From: Bacteroidia bacterium
GTDB lineage: Bacteria; Bacteroidota; Bacteroidia; Bacteroidales; VadinHA17
DNA: 8,179 nucleotides
Assembly: GCA_026391515.1 (NCBI GenBank)
Contig: JAPLEC010000346.1
Span: 1 to 8,179 of the forward strand
Direction: 5' to 3'
The notes beneath the pieces were generated by a model. That model did not search any database. It worked only from the letters and a program-made list of their open reading frames with translations, and was not told the DNA's origin. Of the stretch, positions 1 through 6,110 are shown piece by piece. The position numbers and the translations under genes are program-made. The first letter of the stretch is position 1. Every line of letters begins with the position of its first letter.

Positions 1-10
1 TATTAATCTT

Positions 11-41
11 TTTTTATTAATGCCTGAAGAGTTTAAATTTG
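11..41 (+). promoter_or_regulatory. Candidate promoter for nnr
   Basis: TAAATTTG at 34-41 matches the Bacteroidetes -7 element TAnnTTTG exactly. At the usual 19-base spacing upstream lies TTTT (11-14), a three-of-four match to the TTTG -33 box. The start codon follows 21 bases after the -7 element, giving a short leader. The assignment rests on pattern match only, and such AT-rich matches occur by chance. Confidence 0.4.
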
Positions 42-62
42 TACTGTATTGATTGAACCGCT

Positions 63-1571
63 ATGAAAATATTCCGGTGTGAACAGATTAAGCAAATTGA
101 TGAATATACCATCAGGAATGAACCTGTTGCATCTATCGATCTTATGGAACGTGCTACCGGAAAACTACTTGAGTGGTATGTGACAAAATTTGAAAGAAGC
201 AGACCAATTCTGATTTTTACAGGTCCGGGTAATAATGGAGGAGATGGACTCGCTCTTGCCAGGATGCTTGCAAAAAACGGATATAAGCCAGAAGTCTGTT
301 ATGTTCAATTCACTGATAAAAACTCGAATGACTGGGAAATAAACCGTGAAAGACTTGAAAAAATTCCATTTCAAACTATAAAAAAAATTGATCAATTTCC
401 TGCTGTTCAATCTGGTACAATAATAATCGATGCTATTTTCGGCTCAGGACTTTCGCGTCCTGTTGACGGTTTTGCTTCTGAAGTGATTCATCAAATTAAC
501 AGGGTGGGTTCAACGGTGATTTCAATTGACATTCCTTCAGGTTTATTTGGAGAGGACAATAGCAGTAATAATCCGGGAAACATAATAAAAGCAAACTATA
601 CGCTGAGCTTCCAGTTTCCAAAGCTCTCATTCATGTTTCCCGAGAATGAAAAATTTACAGGCGAATGGACTGTACTTCCTATTGGATTAGATGCCGGTGT
701 GATCGACAAAACAATTACTCCCTGGCAGCTTCTTGAAAAAGAATTGGTAAAACCGCTGCTTAAAAAGCGGAATAAATTTGATCATAAAGGAAGCTATGGA
801 CATGGATTATTTGTGGGAGGTTCGTATGGCAAAATGGGTGCTGTGATACTGAGTGCAAGAGCTGCTTTGCGCACAGGGATTGGCCTGATTACCTGTCACA
901 TACCATCCAAAGGTAATCTCATTATGCAAACTGCTGTCCCTGAAGCAATGCTGATAAACGACATTGGAGAAAGGTCAGTATCGGAGATTGGAAGTATTGA
1001 ATCTTTTTCTGCCGTGGGCATCGGACCGGGAATGGGAAAAGAGGCTGTTTCACAAAAAGCACTTCAGTCTTTGCTAAGGAATTGTAAGAAGCCTATAGTG
1101 ATCGATGCAGATGCTTTGAATATCCTTTCGGAGAATAAAGACTGGTATCAATACATCCCGGCGGGGGCAATACTCACACCTCATCCGAAAGAATTCGAAC
1201 GACTTGCTGGTAGAACTAAAAATGGCTTTGACAGATTAAGAAGACAAACCGAGTTCTCGGAGAAGCAGAATTGTATAATCGTTCTGAAAGGGGCTCATAC
1301 ATCAATTTCTGCTCCTGACGGCAGGGTCTGGTTCAATAGTACCGGCAATCCCGGAATGGCAACAGCAGGCAGCGGAGATGTTCTGACAGGTATTATTCTC
1401 TCATTGCTGGCCCAGGGATATAGCCATGTAAATGCCTCAGTTACAGGTGTTTATATTCATGGTTTAGCTGGTGATATTGCAGCTGGCAAATCTTCATTCG
1501 AATCTGTTATTGCTTCTGATATTATTGACGAAATTGGAACAGCATTTAACAGAATAAGAGAGCTTGAATAA
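63..1571 (+). CDS. nnr: Bifunctional NAD(P)H-hydrate epimerase / ADP-dependent NAD(P)H-hydrate dehydratase
   Basis: Cytoplasmic repair enzyme for hydrated nicotinamide cofactors: the N-terminal YjeF_N domain (about 1-215) interconverts R- and S-NAD(P)HX, and the C-terminal ribokinase-like domain (about 235-500) dehydrates S-NAD(P)HX using ADP. Visible epimerase motifs are GPGNNGGDG (54-62), DAIFGSGL (123-130) and SIDIPSG (154-160), with D123 and D156 in the expected active-site positions. Dehydratase motifs are HKGSYGHGLFVGGSYGKMGA (241-260), GIGPGMG (319-325), IDADALN (347-353), LTPHPKEFERL (371-381), VLKGAHT (407-413) and GNPGMATAGSGDVL (428-441) with the catalytic Asp at D439. The 502 residues fit the fused bacterial form, so both halves look complete. 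There is no Shine-Dalgarno sequence, as usual in this phylum. The next gene starts 51 bp downstream on the same strand with no obvious terminator between, so co-transcription is possible. Confidence 0.96.
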   Translation: MKIFRCEQIKQIDEYTIRNEPVASIDLMERATGKLLEWYVTKFERSRPILIFTGPGNNGGDGLALARMLAKNGYKPEVCYVQFTDKNSNDWEINRERLEKIPFQTIKKIDQFPAVQSGTIIIDAIFGSGLSRPVDGFASEVIHQINRVGSTVISIDIPSGLFGEDNSSNNPGNIIKANYTLSFQFPKLSFMFPENEKFTGEWTVLPIGLDAGVIDKTITPWQLLEKELVKPLLKKRNKFDHKGSYGHGLFVGGSYGKMGAVILSARAALRTGIGLITCHIPSKGNLIMQTAVPEAMLINDIGERSVSEIGSIESFSAVGIGPGMGKEAVSQKALQSLLRNCKKPIVIDADALNILSENKDWYQYIPAGAILTPHPKEFERLAGRTKNGFDRLRRQTEFSEKQNCIIVLKGAHTSISAPDGRVWFNSTGNPGMATAGSGDVLTGIILSLLAQGYSHVNASVTGVYIHGLAGDIAAGKSSFESVIASDIIDEIGTAFNRIRELE

Positions 1572-1622
1572 CGTTTTTAATTTTATGAGCTTCTGAAAAA
1601 CTTTGACAACAAGTTATAATCT

Positions 1623-2744
1623 ATGAAAACAATAACCCGAATTTCGATATTCCTTCTGCTGGCAATAATAACAGCTTCATGCTTTTCGAAAAAGAAGCTG
1701 GCTGAACCAGCATATGTAATAACTCCTCTTTCTGACACAGTCACATTAAGGGACGGAAGTCTTGTTTATGCACTGCCAATGACTGTTTTCACTATTAATG
1801 TCGAAATGGAACGGTGTCTGGAAATACCTGGTCCTTATGCAAAATATGCTGATGATCTCCTTGGACTGAAAAATGTTATAATGAGTGAAGAAGAACATTG
1901 GTTTATTAAAAGTATTTCAGTGAGTTCTCATGAAGAAGCAGATCCATCGGAATTCTATGTTATTGAAAGTAATAATCTGTTTCAGACCAATGTCCTTCAA
2001 CTTAAGAAAGAAGGATTGATTGTCGATATTAATCCAGAATCGAATTTTCAAGATGTGAGTTTGCCGGTTGGTAAAGAAATCAATGTAAATCAGTTCCGGT
2101 CATTTGACCTCGGGTCTGATGAGTACTATCAGTCGCAGAATGATACAGCTTTCAGGCGTGTCAGGGTAGATTCCTCCTATATCAGAATACCTTACATTGT
2201 TGAAAAGAAGAAAAAGCTGACTACGGACCAGCTCGCAGAACGGGCAGCCAGACGTCTGATGGATATCAGAGATGGCAAGATTATGATACTTACCGGTGAA
2301 ACTAATGTTTTTCCGCAAAATGAAGCAGCTCTTAATGAAATTAACCGGATAGAAAAAGAATATACTGAATTGTTTGTCGGAAAGAGCTTTGTTGAAACAA
2401 GAACCTTTACTTATCAGTTTATTCCCCATAAGGAGCTGGCTGATAAGCATATTACACTATTCACATTTTCTGAGGGAACAGGTCCTGAAAATGTCATTTC
2501 AAAAACCGCGACTCCGGTTATTTTAGAACTTATTCCTGAACAAAAAACAAAAGATCTTACAATAATTTCAAGAGAACAGCCTGATCCTTCCTCTCCAGGT
2601 TATGATAAGCTTTATTACAGGATTCCTGATGTTGTGAATCTTAAGATCAGCATGGACGGTGAAACTCTTTATACTTCAAGAAAGCTTGTCTATCAGCTGG
2701 GAGAAGTTATGCAGCTGCCTTCAAATTATATTCTAAACAAGTAA
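1623..2744 (+). CDS. DUF4831 family putative lipoprotein
   Basis: Protein of 373 residues that I recognise as the DUF4831 family, widespread in Bacteroidales and without an established function. The N-terminus is a short basic-hydrophobic signal ending in TASC, with C20 as the likely lipidated cysteine; Thr at -3 is a weak lipobox. Lysines rather than acidic residues follow the cysteine (FSKKK), so the acidic export signal described for surface lipoproteins of this phylum is absent, and periplasm-facing anchoring is the simpler guess. Family-like segments are YALPMTVFTINVEMER (49-64), GPYAKYADDLLGLKNVI (70-86), AARRLMDIRDGKIMILTGE (208-226), YYRIPDVVNLKI (331-342) and LGEVMQLPSNYIL (359-371). 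The second half is rich in alternating beta-type stretches. It lies 51 bp after nnr on the same strand; no functional link between them is known to me. Confidence 0.85.
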   Translation: MKTITRISIFLLLAIITASCFSKKKLAEPAYVITPLSDTVTLRDGSLVYALPMTVFTINVEMERCLEIPGPYAKYADDLLGLKNVIMSEEEHWFIKSISVSSHEEADPSEFYVIESNNLFQTNVLQLKKEGLIVDINPESNFQDVSLPVGKEINVNQFRSFDLGSDEYYQSQNDTAFRRVRVDSSYIRIPYIVEKKKKLTTDQLAERAARRLMDIRDGKIMILTGETNVFPQNEAALNEINRIEKEYTELFVGKSFVETRTFTYQFIPHKELADKHITLFTFSEGTGPENVISKTATPVILELIPEQKTKDLTIISREQPDPSSPGYDKLYYRIPDVVNLKISMDGETLYTSRKLVYQLGEVMQLPSNYILNK

Positions 2745-2762
2745 ATTGAAGAGATATTGAAA

Positions 2763-2857
2763 GTTGCTGGTTGCTCGTAACTTAATTATTTGAAATTTGC
2801 ACTTTGCAATTTGCAGTTTTCATTTTGCATTTTGCGAATACTCAGTGCCAAGTACCT
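2763..2857. repeat. Heptad-periodic AT-rich intergenic repeat array
   Basis: The gap between two convergent genes is built of 7-base units. At 2789-2837 seven consecutive heptads keep register: TTTGAAA, TTTGCAC, TTTGCAA, TTTGCAG, TTTTCAT, TTTGCAT, TTTGCGA. Before it (2763-2783) come GTTGCTG, GTTGCTC and GTAACTT in a different phase, and after it (2844-2857) AGTGCCA and AGTACCT. The last unit runs into the stop codon of the minus-strand thioredoxin gene. Similar short-period intergenic arrays are common in Bacteroidales genomes; their role is unknown. I see no GC stem followed by a T run that would make this an ordinary terminator. Confidence 0.8.
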
Positions 2858-3395
2858 ATTTTATCTTCCCTACAAAATCCTTCTGAAACTCATCCCAGCT
2901 TTTCGTCTGATATGCATTGTCTGCAAAGTAACTCAATAGAATTTCCATATCTTTAGCAACCCTGAATCCTGGTACCGGTGAAGCTTCAAATTTGCCGTTT
3001 CGCTGGTTCAGAAAAACGACAGTTGGATATGAAAGTTGTCCCTGCAGCAATGCTACTGCTAGCTGATGTGCTTTGCCATACTTTCCGTCATTGTTATATA
3101 CTTGTCCAAAGAACGTTATTTGTCCTTTTGCTTCAGCATTAAATTTAACAGGATAAAATTTATTATTCAGAATATCTACAATGACTGAATTGGTAAAAGT
3201 CTCATTATCCATTTTTTTACACCATCCGCACCAGTCTGTATAAGTATCAATAAATAGAGGACGCGGGGACTGCTTTATCAGCTTATCTGCTTCCTGTATC
3301 GTATACCATTTAACACTCTCAATATATTCGGTGTTTTGAGAAAATGTAAAAGTCGTAGTCAGTATTGCGATCAATAAGAATAGTATCCTTTTCAT
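2856..3395 (-). CDS. Secreted thioredoxin-family protein (CGWC)
   Basis: Protein of 179 residues with a cleavable-looking signal peptide (residues 1-19, ending TFTFSQ), so it should act in the periplasm. The thioredoxin-like fold is shown by LFIDTYTDWCGWCKKM (47-62), with redox cysteines C56 and C59, and by the cis-proline segment SYPTVVFLN (122-130, P124). The long spacing and the DWCGWCKKMDNETF stretch resemble the Thioredoxin_7/DUF255-like group and the DsbD C-terminal domain rather than classical TrxA. A thiol-disulfide reductase or relay role is likely; the partner is unknown. No DsbD-type membrane partner or cytochrome maturation gene lies next to it. It is transcribed alone, divergent from the MFS gene and convergent with the DUF4831 gene. 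Confidence 0.88.
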   Translation of the reverse strand: MKRILFLLIAILTTTFTFSQNTEYIESVKWYTIQEADKLIKQSPRPLFIDTYTDWCGWCKKMDNETFTNSVIVDILNNKFYPVKFNAEAKGQITFFGQVYNNDGKYGKAHQLAVALLQGQLSYPTVVFLNQRNGKFEASPVPGFRVAKDMEILLSYFADNAYQTKSWDEFQKDFVGKIK

Positions 3396-3424
3396 ATATA
3401 GATATTTCGATATGTAAATTTATG

Positions 3425-3432
3425 CAAAAATA
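3425..3432 (-). promoter_or_regulatory. Candidate -7 element for the thioredoxin-like gene
   Basis: On the minus strand this reads TATTTTTG, an exact TAnnTTTG match ending 29 bases before the start codon. No TTTG box is present at the usual spacing upstream, so support is partial. The rest of the divergent gap (3396-3583) is very AT-rich. For the MFS gene on the other side the best I find are one-mismatch sites, TACATTTA (3547-3554) and TAATTGTG (3505-3512), neither with a well-placed -33 box. Confidence 0.35.
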
Positions 3433-3583
3433 TAAAATCTTTTATAAATGGGTTTTGTCTGATATAATTTGTTCATAACAACAATTGAACCAAAGTTTAG
3501 TTCATAATTGTGATATAACCGAGGGATTACATTCAATTTATTTTTTACATTTACCGATCTTAAAAATTCACTAATATTTATTT

Positions 3584-5458
3584 ATGGAAACAATAAAGAA
3601 AACGCTGCGTGACTCAAAAACTGCACGCTGGACTGCTTTAGCAGTAATCTCATTTACAATGTTATGCGGTTATTACCTGACAGATGTAATGGCCCCATTA
3701 AAAGGTTTGTTGGAAGGACAGCTGAACTGGAACAGCTCTGAATTTGGATTTTTCACCAGTGCCTACGGCTGGTTCAACGTCTTCCTTTTAATGTTGATAA
3801 TAGGAGGGATCATCCTTGATAAAATGGGTGTACGTTTCACAGGTCTAACAGCTGCTTCAATAATGGTTGTCGGAACATTTATAAAATATTATGCAGTTTC
3901 AACCCATTCACTTGACGGCCAGTACTGGCATATTTTGTTTTGGAATGTAAAAGCACAGGTATTTTTAGCCGCGTTCGGTTTTGCAATATTTGGTGTTGGT
4001 GTTGAGACAGCAGGGATCACAGTTTCCAAAATAATCGTAAAATGGTTCAAGGGTAAAGAGATGGCCCTGGCAATGGGTCTCGAAATGGCAACTGCCAGGA
4101 TGGGTACTGCACTTGCTCTTTCGACCTCAGTTCCGATAGCAAAAGGCCTTAACACAGTTTCTGCACCGATCCTTGTCTGCCTCATAATGCTGTGTATAGG
4201 GCTGTTAGCTTTCTTTATGTACACATTCATGGATAAAAAGCTTGATGCTTCAATAGCTCTTGTTGAGAAAACAGAATCCTCATCTGATTCAGAGGAAGCA
4301 TTCCGCGTCCGCGATATTCTGACAATTATAACCAACAAAGGCTGGTGGTATCTTGCAATACTCTGTGTTTTGTTCTATTCAGCTGTTTTTCCATTTTTGA
4401 AATATGCTACCGATTTGATGGTCTCCAAATTTCATATAAATGAAGACTGGGCTGGAATTATTCCCGCAATGCTGCCTTTCGGAACAATTTTGCTAACTCC
4501 GTTATTTGGTAATATGTATGACAGAAAAGGTAAAGGTGCCTCAATAATGATATTGGGTGCAATTCTATTAATTTTTGTGCATATTGTTTTTTCGATTCCT
4601 TTCCTGAATCATTGGTTTATTGCAATTTTGCTCATTCTGGTCCTGGGAATTGGTTTTTCACTGGTGCCCTCGGCAATGTGGCCATCCGTTCCAAAGATCA
4701 TTCCTGAAAAGCAGCTTGGTACAGCGTATGCTCTTGTCTTCTGGGTACAGAACTGGGGCTTGATGGGCGTGCCTGCAATTATAGGCTGGGTGTTGAATAA
4801 GTGGTGTTTTCTTGGTTACTTCGCAGTCGCCGGGACAGGAGTGATTACGCCACAGGGAAATCAGGTAACCCAGGTGGTTGCAGTGGATCAGAAAAGGTAC
4901 CAGGTTACTGAAGTAGGAACAATCATCAGGAAGGATGTCGATCAGAAAATAGCTCAGTTCATCAAAGACGCTGATGGGAAGATTACTGCGGTTATCACTT
5001 CGGCAAAGGATAAAATCAGTACAGAGTATATTACCAAAAAAATTCTAAAGAAAGCTATTAAAAAGAATGAAATAAAGGTGACTCAATATTATTATTCTGA
5101 TAAGGATGTCGTTCAGAAAATAGCTCAGTTCATCAAAGACACTGATGGGAAGATTACTGCGGTTATCACTACGGCAAATGATACAATCAGTACAGAGAAT
5201 ATTACCAAAAAAATTCTTAAGGAAGCTGTTAAAAAGAATGAAATAAAGGTGACTAAAAATTATATGGTTGAGAATTTTATAGCAAGTGATGGCAAGAAAA
5301 TTTCAAAGTTTGCCAAGGTTTTTTCATTTTATAATTATACGCGTCCGATGATGATATTTACGGGTTTAGGCTTGCTGGCTCTTCTGTTTGCCTTCCTGCT
5401 TAAAGCTGAAGATAAGAAGAAAGGCTACGGTCTTCAAATGCCAAATATTAAAAAATAA
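3584..5458 (+). CDS. MFS transporter with a large repeat-bearing loop between TM11 and TM12
   Basis: Inner-membrane major facilitator of 624 residues, against roughly 400-450 usual. Hydrophobic segments fit twelve helices, near 16-36, 57-77, 84-104, 125-148, 161-183, 193-214, 254-274, 287-308, 319-338, 342-364, 377-403 and 586-607. The MFS motif A appears in GGIILDKMGVR (74-84), and an A-like copy in GNMYDRKGKG (309-318). The excess length is a hydrophilic, Lys-rich insertion at about 404-583 holding two 57-residue repeats (450-506 and 507-563). With a cytoplasmic N-terminus this loop faces the periplasm. The C-terminus, LKAEDKKKGYGLQMPNIKK (606-624), resembles tails I associate with a Bacteroidetes MFS family of unassigned substrate. 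Neighbours do not indicate the substrate. The reading frame is open throughout, so the insertion looks translated. It is transcribed alone, with a palindromic repeat starting right at its stop codon. Confidence 0.9.
   Translation: METIKKTLRDSKTARWTALAVISFTMLCGYYLTDVMAPLKGLLEGQLNWNSSEFGFFTSAYGWFNVFLLMLIIGGIILDKMGVRFTGLTAASIMVVGTFIKYYAVSTHSLDGQYWHILFWNVKAQVFLAAFGFAIFGVGVETAGITVSKIIVKWFKGKEMALAMGLEMATARMGTALALSTSVPIAKGLNTVSAPILVCLIMLCIGLLAFFMYTFMDKKLDASIALVEKTESSSDSEEAFRVRDILTIITNKGWWYLAILCVLFYSAVFPFLKYATDLMVSKFHINEDWAGIIPAMLPFGTILLTPLFGNMYDRKGKGASIMILGAILLIFVHIVFSIPFLNHWFIAILLILVLGIGFSLVPSAMWPSVPKIIPEKQLGTAYALVFWVQNWGLMGVPAIIGWVLNKWCFLGYFAVAGTGVITPQGNQVTQVVAVDQKRYQVTEVGTIIRKDVDQKIAQFIKDADGKITAVITSAKDKISTEYITKKILKKAIKKNEIKVTQYYYSDKDVVQKIAQFIKDTDGKITAVITTANDTISTENITKKILKEAVKKNEIKVTKNYMVENFIASDGKKISKFAKVFSFYNYTRPMMIFTGLGLLALLFAFLLKAEDKKKGYGLQMPNIKK
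4931..5272 (+). repeat. In-frame tandem duplication, 2 x 171 bp, inside the MFS gene
   Basis: Copy 1 is 4931-5101 and copy 2 is 5102-5272, each exactly 57 codons starting AAGGATGTC. By my hand alignment the first 51 codons differ at 9 of 153 bases and 8 of 51 residues; the last six codons diverge more. Each unit runs KDVxQKIAQFIKD, DGKITAVIT, then ITKKILK and KKNEIKVT. Close identity and exact phase indicate a recent in-frame duplication. Confidence 0.95.
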
Positions 5459-5595
5459 AACCGCAAAGTACGCAAAGCCCTCTACTCCGCCAGTCGGCGG
5501 ATCCGAGGGTGAAATCCGCAAAGGACGCAAAGCCGATCCGATAAAAGGAAACTCTTTGCGTTCTTTGATTTTAAAACTTTGTGACCTTTGCGGTT
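5459..5595. repeat. Palindromic CCGCAAAG / CTTTGCGG intergenic element
   Basis: The ends are perfect 10-base inverted repeats, AACCGCAAAG (5459-5468) and CTTTGCGGTT (5586-5595). With two mismatches and one G-T pair they extend to 19 bases (5459-5477 with 5577-5595). An inner pair, 5519-5532 with 5554-5567, matches at 13 of 14 positions. The left arm also recurs as a direct repeat: 5461-5479 and 5516-5534 differ at one of 19 bases. Units of CGCAAAGnA and CTTTGnGnn repeat every 9 bases. This resembles an interspersed REP- or MITE-like family seen widely in Bacteroidales intergenic regions. An open frame reading through it (5388-5597) gives the KxLCDLCG-type peptide typical of false gene calls on such repeats. 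No transposase is present. The remaining gap to the cupin (5596-5690) is AT-rich and I see no clear signal in it. Confidence 0.85.
5478..5509. repeat. GC-rich hairpin nested in the palindromic element
   Basis: CCCTC (5478-5482) pairs with GAGGG (5505-5509) and TCCGCC (5486-5491) with GGCGGA (5496-5501). They are separated by a symmetric 3/3 internal loop and closed by a four-base loop, AGTC. It is much more GC-rich than its surroundings and lies between the two direct copies of the CCGCAAAG arm. No T run follows, so an intrinsic terminator is not well supported, although the stem could still slow polymerase or protect the 3' end of the MFS mRNA. Confidence 0.75.
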
Positions 5596-5690
5596 AATTT
5601 TTTGTTTGTTAAGACGCCATTATTCTTTTCGAATCAATGAACTATTTTATAATCACTCTGTTTTACAGTTAAACAATTAACAATATTGAT

Positions 5691-6023
5691 ATGCAATCAA
5701 ACGAATTTGAGAAGGCAAAAGTCTTCAGCTTCGACGATTCGATCGAATATTCTGAAGGAGGCATCGTAAGCAAGACTGTTCTTAAAAAAGAGACAGGTAA
5801 TATTTCTCTGTTTTCATTTGCAAAAGGTGAAGCATTAAGCGAGCATACAGCTCCATTCGATGCTATGATACAGGTAGTTGACGGCAAAGGAGAAATAATA
5901 ATAGGAGGAAAGTCATATTTTCTTGAAGCCGGGCAATCAATCATTATGCCTGCAAATATAACGCATGCTGTTAAAGCCGTGGAGAAGTTTAAGATGGTGT
6001 TGACTATGATAAGAAGCAAATAA
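5691..6023 (+). CDS. Small single-domain cupin protein
   Basis: Cytoplasmic 110-residue protein made of one cupin beta-barrel with no signal peptide. Cupin motif 1 corresponds to GEALSEHTAPFDAMIQVVDG (47-66): H52 is present, the second histidine position is Ala (A54), and the Glu position is Asp (D58). Motif 2 corresponds to GQSIIMPANITHAV (81-94), with P87 and H92. The conserved phrase SEHTAPFDA is familiar from a group of short bacterial and archaeal cupins of unknown role, so the changed ligand set is probably a family trait and not a local loss. A metal could still bind through H52, D58 and H92; equally it may be a small-molecule binding or sensing protein. It stands between two repeat elements, downstream of the MFS gene, with no clear operon partner. 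Confidence 0.87.
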   Translation: MQSNEFEKAKVFSFDDSIEYSEGGIVSKTVLKKETGNISLFSFAKGEALSEHTAPFDAMIQVVDGKGEIIIGGKSYFLEAGQSIIMPANITHAVKAVEKFKMVLTMIRSK

Positions 6024-6107
6024 CGGCTACTGGCTTTCGGCTAGCGGTGTGCGGCAAACTGCAGATATAAAATGCCGAGTGCCGGACGCCGCGAACCTCA
6101 AGCCGGT
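6024..6107. repeat. Inverted array of GC-rich CGGCNNN heptads
   Basis: Starting at the cupin stop codon, heptads run CGGCTAC, TGGCTTT, CGGCTAG, CGGTGTG, CGGCA (6024-6056). After a 16-base AT-rich spacer (6057-6072), the other strand reads the same kind of heptads back: the reverse complement of 6073-6105 is CGGCTTG, AGGTTCG, CGGCGTC, CGGCACT, CGGCA. The two arms align unit for unit at about 20 of 33 positions and can form an imperfect stem. It fills the gap between two convergent genes, where it could act as a bidirectional terminator; there is no long T run. Its GC content contrasts sharply with the flanks. Confidence 0.75.
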
Positions 6108-6110
6108 CTT

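Noticed and set aside
2100..2450. Minus-strand frame inside the DUF4831 gene
   Set aside because: It is antisense to a recognisable family protein with no motif of its own.
3889..4338. Minus-strand frame of 149 codons inside the MFS gene
   Set aside because: It lies opposite well-formed MFS helices and shows no domain or start context of its own.
4931..5272. Assembly artefact creating the tandem repeat
   Set aside because: The copies differ at nine or more positions and stay in frame, so a simple assembly duplication is unlikely; an incorrect copy number cannot be excluded without reads.
5478..5509. Intrinsic terminator for the MFS gene
   Set aside because: The stem is strong, but the downstream bases are TGAAATCCGC, without the T run expected.
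5459..5595. CRISPR array or miniature transposon with a transposase in trans
   Set aside because: Repeat units are 9-base and palindromic without regular spacers, so it is not CRISPR. No target-site duplication is evident at the ends, so transposition cannot be claimed from this copy alone.
5388..5597. A 69-codon plus-strand frame overlapping the end of the MFS gene
   Set aside because: It runs through the palindromic repeat and its C-terminus (LILKLCDLCG) is the product of reading CTTTG-type repeat DNA; such peptides are common false calls in this group.
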